A stretch of DNA of 64,000 bases from Martinezella rhizogenes. GTDB taxonomy: Bacteria > Pseudomonadota > Alphaproteobacteria > Rhizobiales > Rhizobiaceae. Positions 41,460 to 50,594 of the stretch are shown here, one piece after another. The stretch is from contig NZ_SGNY01000007.1 in assembly GCF_007002745.1 (NCBI RefSeq), positions 124,001-188,000 of the forward strand. Direction: 5' to 3'. Below the pieces are notes generated by a model that was not told where the DNA came from, did no database searches, and was given only the letters and a program-made list of their open reading frames with translations. Positions within the stretch are counted from its first letter, which is position 1. Every line of letters begins with the position of its first letter. A program made the translations under genes and the position numbers.

Positions 41460-43622
41460 TCACCAACGATAGGTCAGCTTGCCCATAACCGTTCTTCCGT
41501 CACCGTAATAGCATCCGAAAGTGGAGCAACTAGAAATATATTCTTTATCAGTCAAGTTTTGCACGAGGAGCGAAGCGCGATAGCCGTTCTTCTCGTAATG
41601 CACACCGAGATCGAGCAAAGCGAGACCCTTCATCTCGAAGGTATTGGCCGCATCGCCATAACGCTTTCCGACATAACGGACGCCGCCGCCGATCCCGAAG
41701 CCTTCAAGCGCCGTATCCTCCGCGAATGTATAGTCGAGCCACAGGCTCGCGGCATGCTGTGGTGCATTGTCCAGTTCCCTGCCGTTGTTGACGCGGCCCG
41801 CCACTTCGCTGTCCATGTAGGTATAGGCCGCACGCAGATCGAGCCCGTCGGCAATGCTTGCAACGCCTTCAAGTTCGAGGCCTTTCACGTGCGCCTCGTC
41901 CATCTGCTGCGTCACGCCGCCCACCGTCGTCGTCACATTCTTCTGCTTCAGATCATAGATCGCCGCGGAGAAGAAACCGTCGAAACCTTCGGGCTGGTAT
42001 TTGATGCCGGCTTCCCATTGCTCGCCGGTGGTCGGCTTCGGCGCATCGCCGACAGCCGGCTGCGGCACCGGTTCGAAGGACGTGGCATAGCTGACATAGG
42101 GTGCGATGCCACCATCGAAGAGATAGCTGACGCCGACGCGACCGGTGAGCTTGTGGTCGTCCTTGTCGAGTGCACGATAGGTCGTGCCGTTGAAGGTCGT
42201 GCCGCCGGTACTCGCCCAATCCTGCCGAAGGCCAGCAGTGATGCGCCAGTTCTCAATCGCCATCTCGTCCTGCGCATAAAGGCCGATCTGGGAGATATCC
42301 GTCTTCACATCGGCATAAAGCGTGCGCGAGGTCAGGCTGATCGGCCCGCCATAGACCGGGTTGACGGGATTGAGCGGCGTCGCGGCCCAGAATTCGGTTT
42401 TGACGTTGTTATCGAAATAACGATAATCCAGCCCGACAAGCAGGGTGTGATCCACCGGCCCGGTTGAAAAATCCGCCTGCAGGCTGTTGTCGATATTGAA
42501 GGTATTCAGCAGCTCGTCCTGCAATGTCGCATTCCGGCGGATGAGATTGCCGATCATGCCACCGCTGGTCGAAGACATGCCGAGCGCCCGGTAGGACCAG
42601 TCGAAATTGGAATAACGTGCATTTTGCCGGAAGGTGAAAGTATCGTCGAAACGATGCTCGAATTCATAGCCGATATTGGTGAATTTACGGTTCGACGTAT
42701 CAAAGGACGGATCGCCGACATAAAAACTGCGGTCCAGCATGTTGCCAGGCCGCGAATACGTCAGCGCCGGCGGCAGGCCGGAAGGTGAACTTGGATTATC
42801 GTGCTGATAGGACGCAAGAACCGTCAGCTTCGTATCCTCGTCCGGCTGCCATGTGAGAGCCGGCGCAATGAAATAACGATCGTTCTGCAGATTGTCGGTC
42901 TGGGCATGGGCATTGCGGGCAAGACCGGTCAGCCGATAGGCGAAGCTGTCGCTATCCGCCACAGGACCACCAATATCGAACATCGACTGGTAATAATCGA
43001 AGCTGCCGATCTGCGCGCCTACTTCACCGAAACGCTCGAAGGTCGGCCGCTTGCTGACGAGATTGATGAGTCCACCGGGATTACCCTGACCATAAAGCAC
43101 CGAGGCCGGCCCGCGAATGACCTCCACCCGCTCCAGGCCATAGACTTCGTAGGAGGGTGCACCGGCCGTGCGCATCAGCCGGAGACCATTGAGGAACTGC
43201 AGCTGGTTTCCGGCGAAGCCGCGAATACGCGGCGCATCAAAGCGCGGATCGGAGCCTGACGGCTGCGCGACGACACCAGGCACATAATTCAGCGCCTCGC
43301 TGAGATTGCGGACATTCTGCGCATCCATCTGATCCCGGGTGATGACGGAGACCGATTGCGGCGTCTCGATCAGGGATCGGCCGGTCTTGGTGGCACTGGC
43401 GCTGGTTTTCGCCACATAACCCTTCACGGGAGCCTTGGGGTCCTGTTTTTTGGCGCCTTCCACGGTGATGGTCTGGAGCACCGTCGTCCCGGCTTCTTGA
43501 GCAAGGGCAGCGCCTGAGGATAAAAACGCCACATAGGCAATGGCGGCGCAGCCGCCGGCCAGAATGGAAATGTGTTTGGTTTTTCCCTGCACGCCAAGAC
43601 CCTTTATCACCCGCACCGTCAT
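41460..43622 (-). CDS. TonB-dependent ferric hydroxamate receptor
   Basis: A 720-residue outer-membrane receptor: signal peptide to about residue 41 (GAALAQ), TonB box TVLQTITVEG, plug domain with SVSVITRDQMDAQNVRNLSEAL and GLERVEVIRGPASVLYGQGNPGGLINLVSKRP, then a 22-strand barrel ending in the aromatic residue of MGKLTYRW. It belongs to the FhuA/FoxA/FcuA type of siderophore receptor (TIGR01783 in annotation). Clustering with fhuD, fhuB and fhuC supports hydroxamate import. It has no extra N-terminal signalling domain, so it is not a FecA-type regulator. Confidence 0.92.
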   Translation of the reverse strand: MTVRVIKGLGVQGKTKHISILAGGCAAIAYVAFLSSGAALAQEAGTTVLQTITVEGAKKQDPKAPVKGYVAKTSASATKTGRSLIETPQSVSVITRDQMDAQNVRNLSEALNYVPGVVAQPSGSDPRFDAPRIRGFAGNQLQFLNGLRLMRTAGAPSYEVYGLERVEVIRGPASVLYGQGNPGGLINLVSKRPTFERFGEVGAQIGSFDYYQSMFDIGGPVADSDSFAYRLTGLARNAHAQTDNLQNDRYFIAPALTWQPDEDTKLTVLASYQHDNPSSPSGLPPALTYSRPGNMLDRSFYVGDPSFDTSNRKFTNIGYEFEHRFDDTFTFRQNARYSNFDWSYRALGMSSTSGGMIGNLIRRNATLQDELLNTFNIDNSLQADFSTGPVDHTLLVGLDYRYFDNNVKTEFWAATPLNPVNPVYGGPISLTSRTLYADVKTDISQIGLYAQDEMAIENWRITAGLRQDWASTGGTTFNGTTYRALDKDDHKLTGRVGVSYLFDGGIAPYVSYATSFEPVPQPAVGDAPKPTTGEQWEAGIKYQPEGFDGFFSAAIYDLKQKNVTTTVGGVTQQMDEAHVKGLELEGVASIADGLDLRAAYTYMDSEVAGRVNNGRELDNAPQHAASLWLDYTFAEDTALEGFGIGGGVRYVGKRYGDAANTFEMKGLALLDLGVHYEKNGYRASLLVQNLTDKEYISSCSTFGCYYGDGRTVMGKLTYRW

Positions 43623-43777
43623 TAACGGATATTTTTCTGGAGAATTTAAGTCATCTTATTACGCAAGGTGTAGATTGTGATCCAATAAGCCAGGCCGGTT
43701 TTTTTCAGAACTATTGATTATGAAAAACACGATCGATAATAGCTTGGAATTATTCAAATCTACTGCGAAAGGCCGCA

Positions 43778-44692
43778 ATGATGGGCAGGAAGCCGGCAAG
43801 CCGGGCGGACACATTCGAGCTGCGCCACCTGCGCTATTTCACCACGCTGGTGGATGAGCGCAATTTCGAGCGCGCCGCCGCCCGCCTCGGCATTGCCCAG
43901 CCGGGTTTGAGCCAGCAGATCATGGCGCTTGAGGATATTGTCGGCATGCCGCTGCTCGACCGGACACGCCGCTCGGTAAAGCTCACCACGCCCGGCCAGC
44001 TGCTCTACGAGGATGCCCGGAAAATCCTCGCCAATGCCGAGGCAACGCTTGCGGCCCTCAAACGTGTGGATCGCGGTGAGACCGGCCGCATCTCCATCGG
44101 TTATGTGGCCTCCGCCGCCTATTCCGGCCTGCTGATAAAGTCCATCGCCAGTTTCCGCGCTTCCCATCCCGATGTGGAACTGCAACTGATCGAAATGGAG
44201 ATGCGGCTGCAACTGGCCAAGATCGCCGACGGCAATCTGGATTTCGCTTTCATCCGCCCACCGGCGCCCATTCCGGAAGGGGTCGCCACACAGGTGGTTC
44301 TGCGCGAACCGCTGATGGCGGCGCTGCCGGAAAATCATCCCCTGGCCTTTGCGCTGCAGGTCGACCTGAAGAATCTTGCAGGGGAAACCTTCATCACCCC
44401 GCGGCAGCCGCCGGATGTCGGCTTTCATTACAATACAATAGAAGCCTGCAACGAGGCCGGGTTCCAGCCGACGATCAGCCCGGAAGGCCGGGACTACACC
44501 ACCATTGCCAGCATGGTGGCCATCGGTCTCGGCGTGGCCTTGGTGCCACGCTCACTCGATTGCCTGAGGTTGCCCGGCGTGCGTTATGTGCCGCTTGCCG
44601 CGAGCTCCACCACCTCTGATCTCGCCATCGCCCATCGAAAAACGGAAGCTTCTCCGGCCGTGCGAGCCTTCATTCTCCACACACGCAGCTAA
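43778..44692 (+). CDS. LysR-type transcriptional regulator
   Basis: A 304-residue LTTR. The N-terminal HTH (about 12-72) has ELRHLRYFTTLVDERNFERAAARLGIAQPGLSQQI, and the C-terminal effector domain follows (about 98-300). It is divergent from the siderophore receptor across 155 bases, so it may control the receptor or be unrelated to iron; most LTTRs regulate a divergent neighbour. Two consecutive ATGs (43778, 43781) are possible starts. Confidence 0.85.
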   Translation: MMGRKPASRADTFELRHLRYFTTLVDERNFERAAARLGIAQPGLSQQIMALEDIVGMPLLDRTRRSVKLTTPGQLLYEDARKILANAEATLAALKRVDRGETGRISIGYVASAAYSGLLIKSIASFRASHPDVELQLIEMEMRLQLAKIADGNLDFAFIRPPAPIPEGVATQVVLREPLMAALPENHPLAFALQVDLKNLAGETFITPRQPPDVGFHYNTIEACNEAGFQPTISPEGRDYTTIASMVAIGLGVALVPRSLDCLRLPGVRYVPLAASSTTSDLAIAHRKTEASPAVRAFILHTRS

Positions 44693-44935
44693 GGCAGAAA
44701 GCGTGGCAGCGGCGTACTCCCTGATGTGAACGCAAAATCCGCCACGTCGGATTGCCCGACGGGAATGGCGACAAGGCCTGTGAAGCCAAACGCCGGAGAT
44801 TGCACGGAAATACCCGTCTTTCGGGAAAACCGCGTGCGGGACCAAAAACACGCCGCAGATATATCGTGCCCGCTTATCCCCGTTGCCCAGATCCGCCGCA
44901 TAATCACGGCAGATTTCGATTTACGGGAGACAGCA

Positions 44936-45199
44936 ATGGCTGAGACTTACGAACACTACACCGCCGGCCTGGAATCACCGGCATCCCACGGTTTCGACAT
45001 CGTGCCCGACGATACTAATCCGCTTCCTTCGCCCACGCGTGCCATTTATGTCGGCAATGGCGGGCAGCTTTGCCTCACCCTGCTTTCCGGAACGACCGTC
45101 ACTTTCCAGAACCTTTCCGCGGGCAGCCTTTTGCCGGTCCGGGCAACACGCGTATTTGCAACCCGCACCACCGCAACGGGGATAATCGGACTGAGCTAG
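44936..45199 (+). CDS. Small spike-base-like protein (RCAP_rcc01079 family)
   Basis: An 87-residue protein that reads MAETYEHYTAGLESPASHGF, then VPDDTNPLPSPTRAIYVGNGGQL, FQNLSAGSLLPVRATRVFATRTTATGIIGL. This pattern (PA..(F)xxxPxDT...TRALYVG.GG...TF.....G..LPVRV.RV.ATGTTA) is what I know from the head-spike base protein family of the Rhodobacter gene transfer agent. The ATG has GGGAGA upstream. No other phage or GTA gene is in the window, so it is an orphan. Identification is by recalled pattern and should be tested by profile search. Confidence 0.65.
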   Translation: MAETYEHYTAGLESPASHGFDIVPDDTNPLPSPTRAIYVGNGGQLCLTLLSGTTVTFQNLSAGSLLPVRATRVFATRTTATGIIGLS

Positions 45200-45251
45200 G
45201 TGACGCAACGCCAAGGCCCAGCCATCGATCTGAAAGCACCCACGCCTTGAT

Positions 45252-45289
45252 ATGACACTTTCATGACAGAGCTTTCAGGTTGATGTCAG
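45252..45289. promoter_or_regulatory. Two tandem Pho-box-like direct repeats upstream of eptA
   Basis: On the minus strand the segment reads CTGACAT-CAAC-CTGAAAG-CT-CTGTCAT-GAAA-GTGTCAT: four seven-base half sites, in two pairs with an 11-base period. The right-hand pair on that strand (45252-45269) matches the PhoB box (CTGTCAT, 4 bases, CTGTCAT) at 13 of 14 half-site positions. It lies 94 bases before the eptA start. Another OmpR-type regulator, such as the one at 47117, is an alternative binder. Confidence 0.5.
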
Positions 45290-45382
45290 CTAAATAACGC
45301 ATCCGCCATCCATCGGCCCATGCGGCGGCGTGAACGGGGTGTTTCGCTCGTTTTCCGCCACCGCCGGCACATTTGAAATCTG

Positions 45383-47050
45383 GTGGACCTGGCATTGGCT
45401 CTTTTTACCGCGAAAGCGACAGGCGTTGAATCGTATCGTCCGGAAATCGGCAGCGTGCCGCTCAGCCTGCTGACGGCGGCTTATCTGCTGTTTTTCATGA
45501 ACCAGACATTCTGGTCGAAGGTTCACACCTATCTTTCCGCTTATCCGGTTGCCATCGTTGCGCTGTATGTCGCCATGGCGGCGCTTTTCGGCGCCCTGAT
45601 CACCATTTTTTCCGCCAAATATCTCATCAAGCCGTTTCTGGTCTTCGTCATATTCGCAGCGGCTGCCGCCTCCTGGTTCATGGACCGTTACGGCGTCGTC
45701 ATCGACAGCGACATGATCCGCAACGCCATGGAAACCACGCAGGCGGAAGCGGGCAATCTGATTACCCCCGGCTTTGTATGGCACATGGCGATTTACGGAC
45801 TGGTGCCGTCCATCGTCATCGCCGCCATCCGCATCCGGCATCGGCCAATCCTCGACAAGCTTTTGTGGAACACCATCAGCATCCTGGTGTGCCTCGGCAT
45901 CGTCGGCATCATCAGCTTTGCGAATTCAAAGACATTCACGACCGCCATCCGGCAGCACAAGGATATCGTCAAAAGCGTCAACCCGTTGTCGCCGATGATG
46001 TCCGCCGTCCATTATTTCACGCAGGCCGGTCAGGAAGCCGAAATACAGGTCAGCCCAATCGGCAGGGATGCGAAGGTTCTTCCCGCCGCTGGAGGTGTCC
46101 ATAAGCCGCGCATCACCGTCATCGTTGCGGGCGAGACCGCCCGCGCCGCGAATTTTTCCCTGAACGGCTATGGGCGCGACACCAATCCGGAACTGGCCAA
46201 GCGCGACGTGATCTATTTCCCCAACACGACCAGCTGCGGCACCGCGACGGCGATGTCCATTCCCTGCATGTTCTCGAAATTCCCGCGTTCGCAATATAGC
46301 CATAGCAAGGCGCTCGCGAATGAAAACGTCATGGACGTCCTCGTCCACGCCGGTGTCAGCGCAACATGGCTGGACAACAATACCGGCAGCAAGAACGTCG
46401 CCGACCGTATCCCCTATTTCGACCTGCCATCCACCAATGACAGCCGCTTCTGCACCGGCGGAGAATGCCGCGACGACATCTTTTTCGACAAGCTCGACGC
46501 CTGGCTCAACAACGTCACGAAGGATAGCGTCATCGTGCTGCACCAGATGGGTAGCCACGGGCCGACCTATTATCTGCGCTACACCGACGAATTCCGCAAA
46601 TTCACACCGGATTGCCGCACAGCCGAGCTTGGCAATTGCAGCGATGCCGAGATCGTCAATTCCTATGACAACACGCTTCTCTACACCGACCACTTCCTCT
46701 CGACCGTGATCGACAAGCTGAAAGCACGCTCCGACAGGCTGGCGACCGGCATGATCTATGCCTCCGACCACGGCGAATCGCTTGGCGAGAACGGTGTCTA
46801 CCTGCATGGCGCACCCTACCTGCTTGCCCCTGACCAGCAGACCCATGTGCCGTTTCTGGTCTGGTTCGACGATGATTTCGCCAAGTCCATGGGGCTTAAC
46901 CGGGCCTGCCTTGCGAAAAGTGCCGCAGAGGGTGGACGCTCCCACGACAATTATTTCCACAGCATCCTTGGCATGATGAACGTCTCCACTTCCGTCTACG
47001 ATCCCTCGCTGGACGTCTTCGGCGGCTGCACCCAGCGCCAGAGCAGCTGA
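45383..47050 (+). CDS. eptA: EptA-type lipid A phosphoethanolamine transferase
   Basis: A protein of up to 555 residues with an N-terminal membrane part (about five helices to residue 180) and a periplasmic sulfatase-fold domain. The metal/nucleophile site is VAGETARAANFSLNGYGRDTNP (Thr in GETARA), with TTSCGTATAMSIPCMFS, DNNTGSKNVADRI and the DHGESLGENGVYLHG zinc site. EptA transfers phosphoethanolamine to lipid A, lowering surface charge and polymyxin sensitivity. The start is uncertain: the frame opens with GTG 45383 just after a stop and lacks a good ribosome binding site. A two-component system follows, the arrangement of eptA-basR-basS. Confidence 0.85.
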   Translation: MDLALALFTAKATGVESYRPEIGSVPLSLLTAAYLLFFMNQTFWSKVHTYLSAYPVAIVALYVAMAALFGALITIFSAKYLIKPFLVFVIFAAAAASWFMDRYGVVIDSDMIRNAMETTQAEAGNLITPGFVWHMAIYGLVPSIVIAAIRIRHRPILDKLLWNTISILVCLGIVGIISFANSKTFTTAIRQHKDIVKSVNPLSPMMSAVHYFTQAGQEAEIQVSPIGRDAKVLPAAGGVHKPRITVIVAGETARAANFSLNGYGRDTNPELAKRDVIYFPNTTSCGTATAMSIPCMFSKFPRSQYSHSKALANENVMDVLVHAGVSATWLDNNTGSKNVADRIPYFDLPSTNDSRFCTGGECRDDIFFDKLDAWLNNVTKDSVIVLHQMGSHGPTYYLRYTDEFRKFTPDCRTAELGNCSDAEIVNSYDNTLLYTDHFLSTVIDKLKARSDRLATGMIYASDHGESLGENGVYLHGAPYLLAPDQQTHVPFLVWFDDDFAKSMGLNRACLAKSAAEGGRSHDNYFHSILGMMNVSTSVYDPSLDVFGGCTQRQSS

Positions 47051-47116
47051 ACGAACAGTGCTTGACGCTTATCCCGTGAAAGCGATACGCAGGACGACGC
47101 GATAAAGGGAGCTGTC

Positions 47117-47770
47117 TTGCGGGTTCTGCTTGTTGAAGACGATCATGTTTTAGGTGAAGCGTTGCGAGACCATGTCGCAGCGGCCGGCCATGCTGTTGAC
47201 TGGTTCAAGACGCTGGACGACGCCATGGCGGCAACGCTGACCATGGCCTATGGCCTGATCCTGCTCGACATGCGCCTGCCGGATGGCGAAGGCATCACCC
47301 TTCTGCAAGCGCTGCGCAAGCGCGACGACGCCACACCGGTGATCATCCTAACGGCACATGATCAGGTTTCCGACCGGATTGCCGGGCTGAACGCCGGCGC
47401 GGATGACTATCTGGTCAAGCCTTTCGACCTCGATGAGCTTTCTGCGCGCATGCTGGCGGTCTCGCGCCGTTACGAGGGCCGCTCGGCGCCCGTCATTCGC
47501 CTGCCCGGCATCGAGATCAACCAGGTGGCGCGCAATATCACGGTCGATGGAACGGCACAGACGCTCAGCGCCCGCGAATGGGCCGTGCTTGAAAAACTGG
47601 TTGAACATCCCGGCGCCGTCGTCTCCAAAGCCCAGTTGCACGACACGCTTTACGAATTCGGCGCGGAAATAGAAAGCAACACGGTCGAGGTCTATATCAG
47701 CCGGCTGCGCAAGAAAATCGGCCATGACCGCGTGGAGACCGTGCGCGGCGTCGGCTACACGATCAAGTGA
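47117..47770 (+). CDS. OmpR-family response regulator (BasR/PmrA-like)
   Basis: A 217-residue regulator: receiver domain with D8-D9 and phospho-acceptor D51 (LILLDMRLPDGEG), Lys in DDYLVKPFDLDEL, and an OmpR-type winged helix (about 125-217; ESNTVEVYISRLRKKIGHDRVETVRGVGYTIK). The start is TTG with AGGGAG five bases upstream. It sits between eptA and a sensor kinase, so it likely controls lipid A modification in response to cations, low pH or antimicrobial peptides. Confidence 0.88.
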   Translation: MRVLLVEDDHVLGEALRDHVAAAGHAVDWFKTLDDAMAATLTMAYGLILLDMRLPDGEGITLLQALRKRDDATPVIILTAHDQVSDRIAGLNAGADDYLVKPFDLDELSARMLAVSRRYEGRSAPVIRLPGIEINQVARNITVDGTAQTLSAREWAVLEKLVEHPGAVVSKAQLHDTLYEFGAEIESNTVEVYISRLRKKIGHDRVETVRGVGYTIK

Positions 47771-47807
47771 GCCAGACGGCTAGCAAGTAAATAACAAGTA
47801 GGCAGAG

Positions 47808-49145
47808 ATGGCCAGACCGACCAGCATGACCCGCAAGCTCGTGACGGCGCTGACCAGCGTCGTCGCCATATCCTGGCTCCTCGCCTGCGGGCTCGGCGTC
47901 ATGGTGATGCAGGACGAATTTGCCGAGATTTTCGATGCCGGCGTGCAGGAGACGGCCGAAAGGCTGCTGCCGCTTCTGGCCGACGATCTCAGGGAAAACA
48001 ACACGGCCCCCGCCTCGCGCAAGCTCAACCCTTCGGCGGAAGGTGCGGAATATCTGACCTATCAGGTGCGCGACCGCGAAGGACAGGTCGTGCTGCATTC
48101 GCATGATAGTTCGACGGAGCCTTTCGAAGTCTCACTCGATCCCGGTTTTTCCGAAACCGCGACACAGCGCATCTACACGGTTGCAACGCCGGACGGCAAT
48201 TATTTCCTGCAGGTCGCCGATGCCTTCGCCAACCGGCGCGAGGCGATCGAGGAAGCGGGGAGTGCGCTGCTTTTGCCCGTACTCATCCTCATTCCCGCCA
48301 GCATCTTTGCAGTGATCGTGGTGGTGCGCAGGACCCTGCAACCGATACAGACCCTGCGCGACGAGATCGGCAAAAAGGATGGCGGCAATCTTGCGCCGCT
48401 CGAAACGCAGCCTTTTCCCGGCGAACTGCATCCCATCGCCCGCTCGGTCAATCTGCTGCTTGGACGGCTGCGATCAGCAATCGAGGCGGAGCGGGAATTC
48501 ACCGCCAACAGCGCCCACGAATTGCGCACGCCAATTGCCGGCGCACTGGCGCAGGCGCAGCGACTGCATGCCGATATTCCGCCGGAACTTGCGCCGCGCG
48601 TCGAGAATATCGAGAAATCCCTGCAACATCTTGGCCATCTCGCCGAAAAGCTGCTGCAGATGTCACGGGCCGAAGCAAGGATCGGCGTGACCGATACGGC
48701 AAATGATGTCATCCCCGTTCTCGAACTCGTCATCGACGACATGGTGAGAACGGCGATAGGCAAATCCCGCATCCGCTTCACCAATCACTGCGAGGACGGA
48801 CTGCCCTGCAGGATAGGCGCGGACGCCTTCGGCATCATCGTGCGCAACCTTCTCGAGAATGCCCTGATCCACAGCCCGGCGGGAAGCCCGGTGCAGATTT
48901 TGGCGGAACAGGACGGCACGATCCGCATCATCAATTCCGGACCGGCAATCGACGGGGCGCTCCTGCCCAAACTGACGACCCGTTTTGCCCGAGGCCCGAC
49001 CAAGGCGGATGGCACCGGGCTTGGCCTTGCGATCGTCAAAAGCCTGGTGGAACAGACCGGCGGCGAATTGCTGCTTTCTTCACCCGCACCCGGCCGGCAA
49101 GACGGTTTCGAGGCGCGCGTAGTTCTGCCTGTCGAAAGCGCCTGA
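47808..49145 (+). CDS. Sensor histidine kinase (BasS/QseC-like)
   Basis: A 445-residue membrane kinase: helix at about 12-32, periplasmic region to about 155, second helix at about 156-178 (LLLPVLILIPASIFAVIVVV), HAMP-like linker, HisKA domain with H237 in ANSAHELRTPIAGALAQ, and HATPase_c with NLLENALIHSP and GTGLGLAIVKSLV. It is the cognate kinase of the regulator 37 bases upstream. Convergent with kgtP across a shared terminator. Confidence 0.88.
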   Translation: MARPTSMTRKLVTALTSVVAISWLLACGLGVMVMQDEFAEIFDAGVQETAERLLPLLADDLRENNTAPASRKLNPSAEGAEYLTYQVRDREGQVVLHSHDSSTEPFEVSLDPGFSETATQRIYTVATPDGNYFLQVADAFANRREAIEEAGSALLLPVLILIPASIFAVIVVVRRTLQPIQTLRDEIGKKDGGNLAPLETQPFPGELHPIARSVNLLLGRLRSAIEAEREFTANSAHELRTPIAGALAQAQRLHADIPPELAPRVENIEKSLQHLGHLAEKLLQMSRAEARIGVTDTANDVIPVLELVIDDMVRTAIGKSRIRFTNHCEDGLPCRIGADAFGIIVRNLLENALIHSPAGSPVQILAEQDGTIRIINSGPAIDGALLPKLTTRFARGPTKADGTGLGLAIVKSLVEQTGGELLLSSPAPGRQDGFEARVVLPVESA

Positions 49146-49155
49146 AGGCACCTAA

Positions 49156-49190
49156 AACAAAAAGCCCCGCCAAAAGGACGGGGCTCTTAT
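49156..49190 (-). terminator. Intrinsic terminator between sensor kinase and kgtP-like gene
   Basis: AGCCCCG (49163-49169) pairs with CGGGGCT (49179-49185), with an inner CC/GG pair and an AAAA loop. Read on the minus strand the stem is followed by TTTTTGTTTT, so it best serves the kgtP-like gene. On the plus strand it is followed only by CTTAT and would be weaker. Confidence 0.8.
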
Positions 49191-49205
49191 GTCTGGATGT
49201 ACCGC

Positions 49206-50510
49206 TCAATCCTCGTGGATGTGGCTGTGATCTCGCGTATCGCGCATCTTCACATAGACCACCAGCGACAGCGCAATCATGACCGTTACATACCAGAAGA
49301 ACCAGTTTTCATGGCCGATCTGCTTGAACTTCAAAGCCACGAACTCCGCCGTTCCACCAAAAATGGTGTTCGCCAGCGCATAGGGCAGCGCCACGCCAAG
49401 CGCGCGGATATGGGCGGGGAACATTTCCGCCTTCACCACCGCATTGATGGAGGTGTAGCCGGTAACGATCAGCAGGCCGACCAGAACGAGGGCGAAAGCC
49501 ATGATCGGATCGGTCGTCGTCGCCAGCGTGGTGAAGATAAGGTAGGTAAACAGCGTGCCGAGAATGCCGAAACCCACCATCAGCGGTTTGCGGCCGACCT
49601 TGTCGGACAGCGCACCGGCAAGCGGCTGGCACAACATGAAGACGAAAAGCGCCGCCGTGGTAATTTCAGTCGCACTTTCCTTGCTGAAACCGGAGGTGTT
49701 GACGAGGAATTTCTGCAGATAGGTGGTGTAGGCGTAGAAGGCGAGCGTGCCGCCTGATGTCAGCGCCATGACCATCAATGCTTCCCGCGGATAGTGCTTG
49801 AAAAGCGCCCATCCGCTGGATTTCGGCTTGTCGGCGTGGCCGGCCTTGGCATTTTCGAAAGACTGCGTTTCGGCAAGGCCACGACGGATATAAAATACCG
49901 CAATCGCCAGAATGCCGCCGATGAAGAAGGGAATGCGCCAGCCCCACTCGCCAAGCTGTGTCGGCGTCAGCATCCGCTGCAGCACCAGAAGCACCGCCAG
50001 CGCCAGAAGCTGGCCGGAGATCAGCGTTACATACTGGAAGCTGGAGAAGAAGCCGCGACGGCTCTTGCCGGCCATTTCACTGAGATAGGTAGCGCTGGCG
50101 CCATATTCGCCGCCGACGCTGATGCCCTGCAGAAGGCGGGCGAAAACCAGAATGGCAGGCGCGGCAATGCCGATCGTCTCATGGCCGGGTGTAATGGCGA
50201 TCAGCAGGGAGCCGAGACACATCAGCGTAACGGACAAGGTCAGGCCGGCCTTGCGGCCCTTGCGGTCGGCATAGGTGCCCATGAACCAGGCTCCGATGGG
50301 CCGCATCAGAAATCCGACGGCGAAAACGGCGGCAGCGCTCAACAGTTCGGCGGTCTGGTTTCCGGAAGGGAAGAACACCGGCGCGAAATAAAGGGTGAAG
50401 GCCGAATAGACGTACCAGTCGTACCATTCGACGAGATTGCCCGCCGATCCGCCGATAATGGATTTCAAACGGGTTTTCTGATCCGGCGCGGTGGCGGGAC
50501 CATTTGCCAT
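49206..50510 (-). CDS. MHS-family MFS carrier, alpha-ketoglutarate permease-like
   Basis: A 434-residue, 12-helix major facilitator of the metabolite:H+ symporter family. The signature is intact: SIIGGSAGNLVEWYDWYVYSAFTLYFAPVFFP, GAWFMGTYADRKGRKAGL, and RLLQGISVGGEYGASATYLSEMA. The opening and length match KgtP of enterics (2-oxoglutarate uptake), but proline/betaine or other dicarboxylate carriers of this family cannot be excluded. I start at ATG 50510; the frame extends 36 codons upstream with another ATG at 50537. A palindrome-rich region lies upstream. Confidence 0.85.
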   Translation of the reverse strand: MANGPATAPDQKTRLKSIIGGSAGNLVEWYDWYVYSAFTLYFAPVFFPSGNQTAELLSAAAVFAVGFLMRPIGAWFMGTYADRKGRKAGLTLSVTLMCLGSLLIAITPGHETIGIAAPAILVFARLLQGISVGGEYGASATYLSEMAGKSRRGFFSSFQYVTLISGQLLALAVLLVLQRMLTPTQLGEWGWRIPFFIGGILAIAVFYIRRGLAETQSFENAKAGHADKPKSSGWALFKHYPREALMVMALTSGGTLAFYAYTTYLQKFLVNTSGFSKESATEITTAALFVFMLCQPLAGALSDKVGRKPLMVGFGILGTLFTYLIFTTLATTTDPIMAFALVLVGLLIVTGYTSINAVVKAEMFPAHIRALGVALPYALANTIFGGTAEFVALKFKQIGHENWFFWYVTVMIALSLVVYVKMRDTRDHSHIHED

Positions 50511-50594
50511 AATGTTCACGGGTAAACTCCAATTCATCTTCGTCTGGAGATGGAAGGGCGAACGGAAGGTGTGATAATTTGTCGCTCTTGGCGG

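Noticed and set aside
43623-43777. Iron-responsive operator between the siderophore receptor and the LysR gene
   Set aside because: The region is AT-rich with loose inverted repeats, but I could not match a Fur, Irr or RirA box with enough bases to claim it.
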